64,000 nucleotides of DNA from Sapria himalayana (taxonomy: Eukaryota > Streptophyta > Magnoliopsida > Malpighiales > Rafflesiaceae). Below the pieces are notes generated by a model. That model saw only the letters and a program-made list of their open reading frames with translations, had not been told where the DNA came from and searched no databases. The position numbers and the translations under genes are program-made. Of the stretch, positions 23,791 through 37,900 are shown in pieces. Where the stretch lies: contig JAREIK010002279.1 of the NCBI GenBank assembly GCA_029783825.1, forward strand, positions 63,361-127,360. The letters are read 5' to 3'. Within the stretch, counting starts at the first letter, position 1; each line of letters starts with the position of its first letter.

Positions 23791-26700
23791 TTCTATAAAA
23801 ATAAACTAATAAATAATTAAAATGTATATATAAAATTAAAATGAATACTAATAAAAATGAGATTATTGATTTATTATTTGGGGTATACCTTTTTAATGGT
23901 TTAAGTATATTCTGGTTTTGGGGTTAATTAGTTTATTTATTTACATGTATACACATTTAGGTTTTATTTATTGATTTATATGTTTTACTTAATCAATGAA
24001 ATAACAAAAAAATTATTTTTATGAATTTTCGTGATTTTCAAAGGTTATAACCTTTGAAAATATAATAATTTTTTAATAGTTTTAAAATATGAATACAATA
24101 TTTAGTTATATTAATCTTAATAATTATATTTGATGTAAATTCAATATAAAAAAATTTATTAATATATATTATTTTAATGATCAAAGAATAAATTAATAAA
24201 CTATTATTAATAAGACGGATATTAATTAAAATATATTTGCAAACCCCAAAATAATTCAAAATCAAAGTAATTTATATAACTAAATAAAATTTTAAATTTT
24301 TGAAATTTTGTTTATTTTTATAAGCTTATATTTTTTTTCATAAAAAATAATTTATTTAAATTATATCTGTCTCACTCATTATTTATTTTGTAATTAATAT
24401 TTCTATAAAAATTGACTAAAAAATAATTAAAATGGATATTTAAAATTATAATGATTACAAATAAAAATGAGATTTATTATTTATTATGTAGGTTATATAG
24501 GTTTAATGGTTTAAATATTTAGGGGGTTTTGGGGTATAGGAAACTCGAAATTTAAATGTTTAAGCATTTAGTGGTTTATAATTTTTTTTAAATAATAACA
24601 TAATAAAAAAAATATTTATTTTATTTTTTATCATTTTTGAAGGTTATAACCTTTGAAAATATAATAATTTTTAAATTTTTTTCAAATGTAAATATAATAT
24701 ATAGTTATAATAATCTTAATAATTATAAGACATCTAAATTCAATATAAGTAACTTTATTGTTAGATATTATAAAATTGATCAAATAATAAATTAATAAAC
24801 TATTCGTAATAAGATTGATATCAATTAAAATATAATTGTAAAAGATATATATAATGATTCAAAATCAAAAGTAAAATATATTACTAAATAATAATTTTTT
24901 GTTTTTAAATTTTTACTTCTTTTTATTAGCTTATATATTTTTTGATTAAAAATAAATTATTAAAATTATAGTTGTCTCGCTCATTATTTATTTTGTAATT
25001 AATATTTCTATAAAAAATAAACTAATAAATAATTTAAATGAATATTTAAAATTATAATGAATACAAATTAAAAAGAGATTTATGATTTATTTTATGTGGT
25101 ATGCCGGTTTAATGGTTTGATTATTTAGGAGTTTTGTTGTTTCAGAGATTATCAATTTATGTTTTTAGGTATTTAGTGGTTTATAGGTTTTATTTATATA
25201 ATAAAAGTAAATTTTTTTTTTAGATTTTTTCTAATTTTAGTTATAACCATTAAAAATAGAATAATTTTTAAAATTTTTTGAAATGTCAATACTATGTATA
25301 ATTATATTAATCTTACTAATTATATATCATATAAAATCAATATAAACAATTTTAATGATATATATTATAATAATGATCAAAAATTAAAATAATAAACTAT
25401 TATTAATAATATAAATATTAATTAAAATATATTTACATAACACGAAATGATTCAAAATCAAATCAAAATATATTACTAAATAATAATATTTAATTTTTAA
25501 ATTTTTTTATCTTTTTATAAGCTTATATTTTTTTTGATTAAAAATAAATTATTTAAATAATATCTGTCACACTCGAAATTTATTTAGTAATTAATTTTTC
25601 TAAAAAATTAAACTATATATATTTAAAATGAATATTTAAAATTATAATAAATAGAAATAAAAATGAGATTTATTATTTATTAAGTAGTATATAGATGTTA
25701 AAATCTTTATGTATTTAGGAGTTTCGGGGTTTATGAGCTTACTAATTAAAGTAAGTAAGCATTTAATGGTCTATATGTTTTATTTAAAAAATAAAATAAC
25801 TAAAAATTTATTTTTATTATTTTTTCTCATTTTTTAAGATTATAACCTTTGAAAATATAATAATTTTTAAATTTTTTTCAAAAGTGAATACAATATTTAT
25901 TTATAATAATCTTAATAATTATATATCTTATAAATTCAATATAAACAATTTTATTGATAGATATTCTAATAATTATCAAAAAATAAATTAAAATTCTATT
26001 ATGAATAGGATTGATATTACTTAAAATATAATATCAAAACCTAAAATGTTTCAAAATCAAAGAAAAATATAATACTAAAATATAATATTGTGATTTTAAA
26101 TTTGTATTCTGTTTATAAGCTTATCAATTTTTTGATTAAAAATAATTTTTATAAATTATATAATACTATATAATAATTTTTTGTTTTGAAATTTTTTTTT
26201 ATTTTAAAAAGTTTATCTATAATTTTTTGTTGAAAAATAATTTACATAAATTATATTTGTGTAACTCATAAATTATTTTGTAATTAATATTTATATAAAA
26301 ATAAACAAATAAATAATTAAAATGAATATTTAAAATTATAATTAAAAATAATGAGATTTATTATTTATTATTTAGGGTATACCGGTCTAATTTAAATCAG
26401 ATCTATCTTACTAATAATTTATTTTGTAATTAATTTTTGTATAAAAATAAACTGAAAATTAATTAAAATAAAAATTTAAAATTATACTGAATAAAAATAA
26501 AAATGATATTTATGATTTATTATTAATGTATACTAGTTTAATGGTTTAAGTATTTAGAGGTTTTATCTTTTAGGAGTTTTGTGATTTTGGTTTTTAGGCA
26601 TTTAGTGGTTTATTTCTTTTATTTAATCAATAAAATAACAAAAAAAAATTGTAATTTTTTCTCATTTTTATAGGTTATAACCTTTGAAAATATAATTATA

Positions 26701-28260
26701 TTTAAAATTTTTTTGAAATGTGAATAGAATATTTATTTATAATAATATTAATTATTATATATGATATAAATCAATATAAATAATTTTATTGATAGATATG
26801 ATAAAATGATCAAAAATTAAAATAATAAACTATTAATAATAAGATAGATATTAATTAAAAAATATTTACAAAACCCAAATTGATTCAAAATTAAAGTAAA
26901 ATATATTACTGGATAATAATTTTTAATTTTTAAATTTTTACTTATTATATAAGCGAATATATATATTTTGATTAAAAATAAATTATTTTAATTATATTTA
27001 TCGCACTCATAATTTATTTTATAATAAATATTTCTATAAAAACAGACTAATAAATAATTAAAATGAATAGATAAACTATAATAAATAGAAATTAAAATTT
27101 GATTTATTAATTAATATGTATTATATAGAAGTTTAGTGGTTTATGTATTTATGTATTACAGGGTTTAGGTCTTTACTGATTTGATTGTGTATGCATTTGG
27201 TGGTTTATAGGTTTTTTTTTTAAAATAAAATAACAAAACATTTATTTTTATTATTTTTTTAATATTTTCAAAGGTTATAACCTTTGAAAATATAATAATT
27301 TTTAAATTTTTTTCAAAAGTGAATTCAATATTTATTTTTAATAATCAATATATTTATAAATCATATTTCAACATAAATAATTTTAGTGATAAATTTTCTA
27401 ATAATGATCAAAAAATAGATTAATAATCTATTATTAATAAGATAGATATCAATTAAAATATAATTACAAAACATAAAATGATTCATAAGCAAAGCAAAAT
27501 ATATTATTATATAATAATTTTTTGTTTTTATTTTTTTTTTCTTTTAAAAAGTTTATCTATATTTTTTTTGATGAAAAATAGTTTATATAAATTATGATTG
27601 TCTAACTCATAATTTATTTTGTAATTAATATTTATATAAAAATAAACAAATAAATAATTAAAATGAATATTTAAAATAATAATGAAAAAAATAAAAATGA
27701 GATTTTTGTTTATTATTTTGGATATATCTTATTAAAAAAATTAACTATTTAGATTTTTCGAGATTTAGAAGTTTTTAATTTAAGTATTTAGTCAATTGGT
27801 GGTTTATAGGTTTTATTTAAACAATGAAATAACAAATAAATTATTTTTGATATTTTTTCAAATATTCAAAGATAACCTTTGAAGATATAATACTTTTAAA
27901 ATTTTTAAAAAATGTGAATACAATATTTAGAAATAATAATTATTATAATAATATATAATATAAACTAAATATAAACAATTTTATTAATAGATATTATATC
28001 AATTATCAAAAAATAAATTAATAAACTATTAGTAATAAGATAGATATAAATTAAAATTTAATTATAAAAATTAAATGATTAAAAATCAAAGTAAATTTAT
28101 AACAAAAAGAAAATTTTTGTTTTTTAGTTTTTGCCTCATTTTATAAGATTATATTTTTTTTGATAAAAAATAAATTATTTAAATTATATTTGTATCACTC
28201 ATAATTTATTTTGTAATTAATATTTCAATAAATTATTGAAATTATATATAAGGTTTACGA

Positions 28261-28348
28261 GTTTAAAGGTTTAAGTATTTAGGGGCTTCGGGGTTTAGGA
28301 GTTTAGAGTTTATGTGTTTAGGTATTTAAAGGTTTATAGGTTTTATTT
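28261..28348 (+). repeat. Octamer tract with eleven units
   Basis: Eleven consecutive 8-bp units with no gap across 88 bp, including GTTTAAGT, ATTTAGGG, GTTTAGGA and TTTAGGTA. After the sixth unit the TTTA motif moves by one position within the frame, marking a one-base slip. Confidence 0.85.
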
Positions 28349-28361
28349 AAACAATGATATA

Positions 28362-29450
28362 ACAAAACATTTATTTTTTGTTATTTTTTCTCATTTTTTA
28401 AGGTTATAACCTTTAAAAATATAACAATTTTTAAATTTTTTTTAAATGTGAATACTATATTTAGTTTTGATAATATTAATAATTATATATCATATAAATT
28501 CAATATAAACAATTATATTGATAGATATTATATTAATGATCAAAAAAAATTAATAAACTATTATAAATAAGATAGATATTATTTAAAATATATTTGCAAA
28601 ACCTAAATTTATTCAAAATCAAAGTAAAATAAATTACTAAATAATAATGTTTTTGATGTTTTGCTTCTTTTTATAAGTTTATATTTTTTGTTCTTAAAAG
28701 TATATAATTTAAATTATATTTGTTTTCCTCATAATATATTTTGTAATTTATAATTCTATAAAAATAAACTAAAAAATAATTAAAATGAATATTTAAAATT
28801 ATAAATAATACAAATAAAAGTGAGATTTATTATTTATTATTCAGGACATATAGTTTTAATGGTTTAGGTATTTAGGTGATTTGGGGTTTAGTGGTTTAAG
28901 TGTTTATGCCTTTAGTGATTTATTGTTTTTATTTAAAGAATGAAAAAACAAAAAATTTAATTTTTTATTTTTTTTTTGTTATTTTTTCTCATTTTTTAAG
29001 GTTATAACCATTGAAAATATAATAATTTTTAAATTTTTTTTAATGTGAATACTATATTTAGTTTTGATAATATTAATAATTATATATCATTTAATGCAAT
29101 ATAAACAATTATATTGATAGATATTATATTAATGATCAAAAAATAAATTAATAAACTATTATAAATAAGATAGATATTATTTAAATTATATTTGCAAAAC
29201 CTAAATTTATACAAAATAAAAGTAAAATAAATTACTAAATAATAATGTATTTTATCTTTTGCTTCTTTTTATAACTTTATATTTTTTGTTCTTAAAAGTA
29301 TATAATTTAAATTATATTTGCCTTCCTCATATTATATTTTGTAATTTATAATTCTATGAAAATAAACTAAAAAATTATTAAATTGAATATTTAAAATTAT
29401 AATGAATACAAATAAAAGTGAGATTTATTGTTTATTATTCTGGATATACT
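28362..29450 (+). repeat. Recent tandem duplication of a monomer beside the strand switch
   Basis: Two successive monomers (about 28362-28960 and 28970-29450) are much more alike than typical neighbours. Both have the unusual TTTAGTTTTGATAATATT, TATTATATTAATGATC and TTATAAATAAGATAGAT variants, at an offset of about 600 bp. The second copy ends at the array's strand switch. The likely cause is unequal exchange or slippage. Confidence 0.6.
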
Positions 29451-29500
29451 GTATAATTTATATACTATATAATTAAAAATAAACTGAATTACATTAATAA
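29451..29500. other. Strand-switch junction of the satellite array
   Basis: Up to TTCTGGATATACTG the monomer reads in forward polarity. After TATAATTTATATACTATATA the next recognisable motif is AATCTCATTTTAATATTTAT, the reverse complement of the forward ATGAGATTT tail. From here to 64000 every octamer tract reads as AAACC/CCTAAA instead of TTTAGG. The junction holds about 40 bp of A/T sequence that fits neither side well. Confidence 0.8.
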
Positions 29501-32440
29501 TAATTAATAAATCTCATTTTAATATTTATTCAGTATAATTTTAAATTTTTATTTTAATTATTTATCAGTTTATTTTTATTGAAATATGAATTACAAAATA
29601 AAGTATTAGTGAGATAGATATAATTTAAATTAAACTGGTATACCCTAAATAATAAAGAATAAATCTTTTTTTTTCATTATAATTTTAAATATTCATTTTA
29701 ATTATTTATTTGTTTATATATATATATTTATTAATTAAAAAATAAATTATGAGTTAGACAAATATAATTTATGTAAATTATTTTTAATCAAAAAAATATA
29801 GATAAACTTATTATAAAAAATTAAAAACAACAAATAATTATATAGTAATATAATTTGTTTTGCTTCTGAATCATTATAGGTTTTGTAATTATATTTTAAT
29901 TGATATCTATCTTATTAATAATAGATTATTAATTTATTTTTTGATCATTATTAGATTATTTATCAATAATATTGTTTATATTGATTATATATGATATATA
30001 AATATAATGATTATTATAACTAAATATTAAATTCACATTTGAAAAAAATTTAAAAATTATTATATTTTCAAAGGTAATAACCTTTGAAGATATAAAAAAA
30101 TAATAAAAATAAATATTTTGTTATTTTAATTTTTTAAAAAAACCTATAACCCACTAAATGCAGACACAGTTAAATCAGTAAACTCCAAAAGCCCGTAATG
30201 CCGAAATACATAAACCATTAAACTGCTATATGCTACTTAATACTTAAGAAATCAAATTTTAATTTAATTTATTATAATTTCAAATAATCATTTTAATTAT
30301 TTATTAGTTTATTTTTATATAAATTTTTATTATAAAATAAATTATGAATGCGACAAATATAATTTAAATAATTTATTTTTAATCAAAAAAAAATATATGC
30401 TTAAAAAAGAAGTAAAATTTTAAAAATTAAAAATTATGATCTAGTAATATTTTTACTTTAATTTTGTATCAATTTGGGTTTTGTAAATATTTTTTAATTA
30501 ATATCTATCTGATTATTAATAGTTTATTAATTTAATTTTTGATCATTATTATAATATCTATCAATAAAATTGTTTATATTGAATTTATATGATATATAAT
30601 TATTAAAATTATTATTACTAAATATTGTATTCACATTTCACAAAATTTTAAATATTAGTATATGTTCAAAGGTTATAACCTGTAAAATGATAAAAAATTA
30701 TAAAAATTTTTTTGTTATTTTATTTTTTAATTAAAAGTTATAAACCACTAAAAGCCTAAAAACATAAATTACTAAACTCCTAAACGTCAAAACCTCTAAA
30801 TACTTATTCCATTAAACTAGTATAGATTAATAATAAATTATAAATCTCATTTTAATTTTTATTCGGTATAATTTTAAATTTTTATTTTAATTATTTAATA
30901 GTTTATTTTTATAGAAATTTTAATTACAAAATAAATTATTAGTGAGACAGTTTTATTTTATATTAAAACATGATCCCTAAATAATAAATAATAAATCACA
31001 TTTATTTCATTATATTTTAAATATTCATTTTAATTATTTATTTGTTTATTTATTTTTAAAAATTAATTATAGAATAAATTGAGCTAAACAAAAATAATTT
31101 ATATAAATTATTTTTCATCAAAAAATTATAGATAAACTTTATAAAAGAAAAAAAATTTTCCAAACAAAAAATTATTATATAGTAATATATTTTGCTTTGC
31201 TTCTGAATCATTTTAGGTTTTGTAAATATATTTTAATTGATATCTATCTTATTAATAATATATTATTAATTTATTTTTTATCAATATTAGAATATTTATC
31301 AATAAAATTATTTATATTGAATTTACATGATATATAATTATTAATATTATTATAACTAAATATTATATTTACATTTTAAAATAATTTAAAAATTATTATA
31401 TTTTTAAATGTTATCATCTTTGAAAAAAAATTGAATCTCAAAAATAATTTTTTTTATTTTATTGTTTATATAAAACCTATATTACTTAAACATTTAAACC
31501 ATCTTTAAAGGTTTAAGTATTTATAAATAATATATAAATATCTATCAATAAATAATAGTTTATTAATTTATTTATTGATCATTATTATATTTATATTTAT
31601 ATTTAGTTTATTAATATCTATCAATAAATTGTATATTTTTAATTTACATGATATATCATTATTATGTTTATTATAACTAAATAGTGTATTCACATTTAAA
31701 AAAAATTTAAAAATTATTATATTTATAAAGGTTATAACCTTCAAAATTGATATAAAATTTGAAAAATAATTTTATTGTTATTTCATTATTTAAAATAAAC
31801 ATATAAACTACTAAATGCCTAAACACTTAAATCATTAAACTCCTTAACTCCTAAATACTTAAACCATTAACCGGTATACCCTAAATAATTAATCATAAAT
31901 GTCATTTTTATTTGTATTCATTATAATTTCAATATTCATTTTAATTATTTATTAGTTTATTTTTATAGAAATATTAATTACAAAATAAAATTATGAATGA
32001 GACAAATAAAATTTAAATAAATTAACTTCATCAAAAAAAATTTATAAGATTATAAAAAGAATCAAAATTTTAAAAATAAAAAATTATTATTTAGTAATAT
32101 ATTTTACTTTGATTTTGAATCATTTTATGTTTTGCAAATATATTGTAATTAATATCTATCTTATTAATAATAGTTTATTAATCTATTTTATGATCAGTAT
32201 TATTATATAGATCAATAAAATTATTTATATTGAATTTACATGATATTTAATTTGTATGATAATTATTATTAAATATTGTATTAACATTTGAAAAAAAATT
32301 AAAAATTATAATATTTTCAATGGTTATAACCTTGAAAATGAGAAAAAATCATAAAAATAATTTTTTTTGTTATTTAATTATTTAAATAAAACCTATAAAC
32401 CACAAAATTCCTAAATACTTAAATTACTAAACTCCTAAAC
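29500..32440 (-). repeat. Reverse satellite array, segment 1 (mirror of 2471-7150)
   Basis: Gene-free. Read as reverse complement from 32440 downward, it follows 2471-4230, skips to about 5900 and continues to about 7150 of the forward array, including the unit with TTATTTATTGATAGATATTT and a partial AAAGATGGTTTAAATG piece near 31500. With block A' it therefore forms the right arm of an inverted repeat whose left arm is block A plus the start of the forward array. Confidence 0.8.
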
Positions 32441-34917
32441 CTTAATACTGCTGCACCACACAAACATAGTGACAGACCATAGTACACACGTGCACATATT
32501 CTTATCCATCTTGGTGTAGCATTTAGAGGGGACAGCAAGTCCTGGAAGTAGCCAGAAGTATGGGCCACCAGCTTGTAGAGATCCCCACTAGAAAGCCGGG
32601 ATGATAACATTCAGACAACTGACGAGACCGAGGAAAGTGGTCGGGAGAAAACCCAGGAGTAGCTAGGAGTGGGTCCCACTAGCTATATCTGGCAGCATAG
32701 AGGGCCACCCAACCATTGCCCAACAGGAGTAGCGGGTAATCCATGATTAATTGGACAGCCGGCAAATTCAAAAATATCACCAAGTAGGGGCAGTAAGCAA
32801 TGGAGTCCAGACCAGCCATACGGGAGCGAAAGATTAAAACTTGAAGTTTATGTTTGTAGTCTTATTTGTATTTTGGACTTTGTATGCACCATGTACTTGT
32901 AGAGACGGATCATGATATACTCACCCACACAATCTAGTCTATTATTTATACGGCATGCAATGAGGGCAACTAGACCCATGAGTATCTTTAAGTGGAGCCC
33001 ACTAATGTATTTTGTAAATACACATTAGGCGATGTTACACTCCCGGGAGCAGAAGACCCATCTTTAAAAATTTTTATAATTTTACTTGTATTCTAGCTTG
33101 GTTGTACGCGTAGATAATTAGACTATGAGATGGACATCATAACACATGCACACCGATGCATGCATATTTTTTGATATTTTGTCGGTGCAACATACAACCA
33201 CTTCTTGGAGCTCGAGGAGGAAGCATTCTAACCCAAGAGATACTCTTTTGAGGATCATTGGAGCAAAAGAATGTGGAATTCAGAGGTGAGAATGAATCGA
33301 CAAAGTGGCGTAGAAATGGACTTGTGGATTTATGGGTATTCAGTTTTACATGTATTCCATTGCATAGCAATGACATAGGCAAATGGTTGATGCTGCATGT
33401 CACACACATGCACAATCTTATATTTGCATAGTTTTAATATGGTGCATCATTCAGGTTCCTCCAAAAGGCTTGGAAAAATCCGAATTGAAAGGACGCAGTG
33501 TGCATAATGACTCAATGCGAACTGTGAAGTCCGAGAATTCCAGGTGATATTAGTTGTATTCGTACGCTTGGAATTATTAGGCATTATGTTTTTTATGTAT
33601 TTTATGCATAGAATCATTAAGGTGCATAGGATTTGGTGGGCTTGCCATAATTTGTCAGACTTTTAGTCTCTTATAAGTTGTGTGCCTAAATGATAAATAA
33701 ACTGTGCATTTTCCAAAAAAAAACAAAAAAAAACCATAAACCCTAAACTTTAAATCCTAAACCTTAAACTATAAACTATAACCCTAACCCATAAACCATA
33801 AATCCTAAATCTCATGTTTTGCACTTTTATAATCAAATGACTGAGTGTTAAATTTAAATTGAGATTCACAACTTTTAGGAATGTCACAGATTTATCTTTT
33901 TGTATATGTAACACAAAGTCATGACTCAAGGGGTAAGTTATGGATTCAGTCACTTTCTTGCTTTAGATTATTGTAGCATTAGCAATGGTCATGATTGTAT
34001 ATTTTGTCTATAGAACACAAAATCATATCGATGAGAATATATCATAACTTGTGTCCCTCTGTTGAACATATTGTTAAGGCACTTAGAATGATTATGAATA
34101 CATATTTAATCACTATAATACTGGGTCACAGTATTCGATATATCCATAGCTTGTGCATTTTATCTTTATATTGCAACGTCATTTCACTAGGAATGATTGT
34201 AACTTTGGACATTCCTCAAGAGTAAAAGTCATGACCATAGAAATAGTTAGATCTCGAGTACTACTCTTTATAACTTTCTATAGCTAAAATTCTTAGGATT
34301 GGAAATATCACTATGGCTTTTTCCTTTGATTTGTGACCTCAAGTGTCAATATGCAAGGCTAATATTTAGAGCAATGATTAAAACTTTAATACGTTTGAAT
34401 ATGATTTATTTATACCTTTTTGGGTATTGTGAGCTTGTAAACATAACTCATTTAATATAAAAAGAAAGAAATGATACTTTTCATATCCATGAGGATATAA
34501 AAAAAAGGCTCAGGCAGGCCAATAAAATAAATTTTTTGATTCTTGATTGAAAGAGAGCCCATACTTCTTGCCCTGCTCAAACCACCCTGGGCTAGTTTAT
34601 TCTAATAGGCTACATGGTAATTATTTTTTTAGAGGTGAACTATGTTATAAAAAAATTGCTTTGAGTGTGTGCATGAAAGATATTTTAGAAGAAATTACAA
34701 TAATCAATATAAATAGAATCCTCAACAACTAGCTATTTCAACACATAGGTACAACTTTGGTTTAGTCTGTTAGCGTACATGAGTCAAATTACCTTTGATA
34801 GCCCAGTGATTCAACATCAAATATGATGAGACATAATAGAGATAAAGTAAAAGCTCCTATTATTTTGGTTAGAGCTTTAGCAATCATTCTAGAGTTGAGA
34901 TAAGAACAAAATAAATT
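32441..34917 (-). repeat. Block A': inverted copy of block A
   Basis: This is a reverse-complement match to 1-2470 over its full length, differing mainly by scattered substitutions and small indels. Both edges are visible here. The inner edge is at CCTTAATACTGCTGC, where the octamer tract of the reverse array ends. The outer edge follows GAGATAAGAACAAAATAAATT, after which satellite tail sequence continues (TTATTCAGTATAATTTT). I see no terminal inverted repeat, LTR boundary or clear target duplication. ORFs here (32419-32610, 33137-33415 and 33995-34225) have counterparts in block A but no recognisable domain. Confidence 0.87.
33731..33812 (-). repeat. Degenerate telomere-like heptamer tract in block A'
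   Basis: Read on the minus strand, about eleven units of 7 bp run in almost perfect register (TTTAGGA, TTTATGG, GGTTAGG, TTTAAGG, TTTAGGG and similar). It is the counterpart of 1111-1190 and is less eroded. On the plus strand it appears as ACCATAAACCCTAAAC and ACCCTAACCC. Confidence 0.75.
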
Positions 34918-37900
34918 ATTTTAATTATTCAGTATAATTTTAATTTTTATTTTAATTATTTATTAGTTTATTTTTATAAAAATATTAATTACAAAATAAA
35001 TTATTAGTGAGACAGATCTAATTTAAATTAAACTGGTATTTCCCTAAATAATAAAGAATAAATCTCATTTTTTTTCATTTTAATTTTAAATATTCAAATT
35101 TAATTAGTTATTTTTTTATTTTTATATAAATATTAATTACAAAATAAATTATGAGTTACACAAATATAATTATATAAATTATTTTTCATCAAAATAATAT
35201 AGATAAACTTTTTAAAAGAAAAAAAAATTTCAAAACAAAAAATTAATATATAGTAATATATTTTGCTTTGCTTCGGTATCCTTTTAGGTTTTGTAATTAT
35301 TTTATATTTGATATCTATCTTATTAATAATAGATTATTAATTTATTTTTTGATCATTATTAGAATATTTTTCAATATAATAGTTTATATTGAATTTATAT
35401 GATATAAAATATAATGATTATTATAAATAAATATTTAATTCACTTTTGAAAAAAATTTTAAAATTATTAAATTTTCAAATGTTATAACCTTAAAAAATGA
35501 TAAAGAAAGCAATAAAAATATATTTTTGTTATTTTATTCTTTAAATAAAACCTATAGCTCATTAAATGCTTACTTACTTAAATCAATAAGCTCAAAAATC
35601 TTGAAACCCCTAAATACGTAAACCTTTTAACAGCTATATACTACTTAATAAATAATAAATCTCATTTTTATTTCTATTTATTATAATTTTAAATATTCAT
35701 TATAATTATTTATAGTTTAATTTTTTCGAAAAATTAATTACAAGATAAATTTCGAGTGGACAAATATTATTTAAATAATTTATTTTAATAAAAAAAATAT
35801 AAGCTTATAAAAAGAAGGCAAATTTTAAAAATAAAATATTATTATTTAGTAATATATTTTGATTTGATTTTGAATCATTTTATGTTATGTAAATATATTT
35901 TTATTAATATTTATTTTATTAATAATAGTTTATTAATTTAATTTTTGATCTTTATTATAATATCTATCATTAAAATTATTTATATTGAATTTATATGATA
36001 TATAATTAATAAGATTAATATAATTATACATGGTATTCACATTTCTAAATATTTTAAAAATTATTTTATTTTCAAAGGTTATAACCTTTAAAAATAAGAA
36101 AAAATCAAAAATAGAATTTTTAAATTTTTATTATATAAATAAAACCTATAAACCACTAAATAATCAAACATTTAAACCGGTATATAATATATAAAAAATC
36201 ATAAATCTCATTTTAATTTGTATTCATTATAATTTTAAATATTTATTAGTTTACTTTTTATAGAAATATCAATCACAAAATAAAAAATGAGAGATAAATA
36301 TAATGTTAATAATTTATTTTTAATAAAAAAAATATATAAGCTAATAAAAAAAAATTAAAAATTTAAAAACAAAAAATTATTATTTAGTAATATATTTTAC
36401 TTTGATTTTGAATCATTATATTTATGTTTTGCAATTATATTTTAATTGCTATCAATCTTATTAATAATAGTTTATTAATTTATTATTTGATAAATTTTAT
36501 AATATCTAACAATAAAATTACTTAAATTGAATTTAAATGTTTTATAATTATTAAGATTATTATAACTAAATAGTATATTTACATTTGAAAAAAATTTAAA
36601 AATTATTATATTTTAAAGGTTATAAAATTCAAAAATGATAAAAAATCACAAGAAAAAATTTTATTATTTTATTATTTAAATAAAACTTATAAACCAATAA
36701 ATTACTAAATATTTAAATCTCTAGGCTCCTAAACCACAAAACCCCTAAATACTTAAACCATTGAACCTATTGAACCTAAATAATAAATAATAAATAATAA
36801 ATCTCATTTTTATTTGTATTCATTATAAGTTTAGATATTCATTTTAATTAATTTTTAGTTTAATTTTATAGAAATATTAATTTCAAAATATATAATGAGT
36901 GAGACAGATATAATTTAAATAAATTATTTTTTATGAAAAAAAAAGCTTATAAAAATAAACAAAATTTCAAAAATTTAAATTTTATTTAGTAATATAATTT
37001 ACTTTGATTTTGATTTATTTTGTGTTCTACAAATATATTTTAATTAATATTTATCTTATTAATAATAGTTTATTAATTTATTTTTTTATCATTATTATAA
37101 TATATATTAATACATTTTTTATATCGAATCTACAATAAATATAATTATTAAGATTATTATAACTAAGTATTGTATTCATATTTTAGAACTATTAAAAAAT
37201 TATTATATTTTTAAAGGTTATAACGTTTTAAAATCACAAAAATTAATAAAAATAAATTTTTTGTTATTTCATTGATTAAATAAAACTCATAAACACGAAA
37301 ATGTGTAAACATATAAATCAATAAACTCATTAACCCCAAAACCACAATAACTTAAACCATTAAATAGGTATACCCTAAATAATTAATCATAAATCTCATT
37401 TTTATTAGTATTCATTATAATTTTATATAGACATTTTAATTATTTATTAGTTTATTTTTATAGAAATATAATTAAAAAATAAATTAATAGTGAGACAAAT
37501 ATAATTTAAATAATTTATTTTTCATCAAAAAATATATAGGCTTATAATGGATACAAAAATTTAAAAATTTAAAATTAATATTTCGTAAAATATTTCACTT
37601 TGATTTTGAATCATTTTAGGGTTTGAAAATAAATTTTAAACAATATTTATCTTATTAATAATGGTTTATTACTTTTTTATGATCATTATTCTAATATATA
37701 TCAATAAAATAGTTTATATTGAATTTATATGATATATAATTATTCTGATTATTATAACTTCATATTATATTTACTTTTCAAAAAAAAATTATAAATTATT
37801 ATATTTTCAAAGGTTATAACATTCAAAAATGAGAAAAAATAACAAAAATAATTTTTTTTATTTTATTTTTTATATAAACCCTATAAACTACTACATTACT

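Larger units (their letters stand above)
23264..29455 (+). repeat. Forward satellite array, segment 4 (third higher-order repeat)
   Basis: Gene-free array. After a partial monomer next to hAT-1, the types near 23900, 24500, 25120, 25700, 26540, 27130, 27730, 28255 and 28860 recur in the same order as 9480 to 14210. The offset grows smoothly from about 14.4 to 14.65 kb, which is strong evidence of a higher-order repeat. Next to hAT-1 the monomer lacks the sequence between AATAACAAAA and the dyad (reads TTTTATATAAACTTGAAACTATA). The same deletion is found next to hAT-2. The minus ORF at 24038-24265 is the same monomer translation as that at 9617-9844. Confidence 0.85.

Noticed and set aside
2471..29455. 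CRISPR array or organelle DNA, suggested by repeats and low GC
   Set aside because: The repeats are about 590 bp without unique spacers, there are no cas, mitochondrial or plastid genes, and the inserted elements are nuclear plant hAT transposons.
1..34917. The whole A ... A' unit as a giant transposon with 2.5-kb terminal inverted repeats
   Set aside because: No transposase belongs to it, no target duplication can be tested because the left flank is outside the window, and the same satellite continues outside A'. An inverted duplication explains the arrangement more simply.
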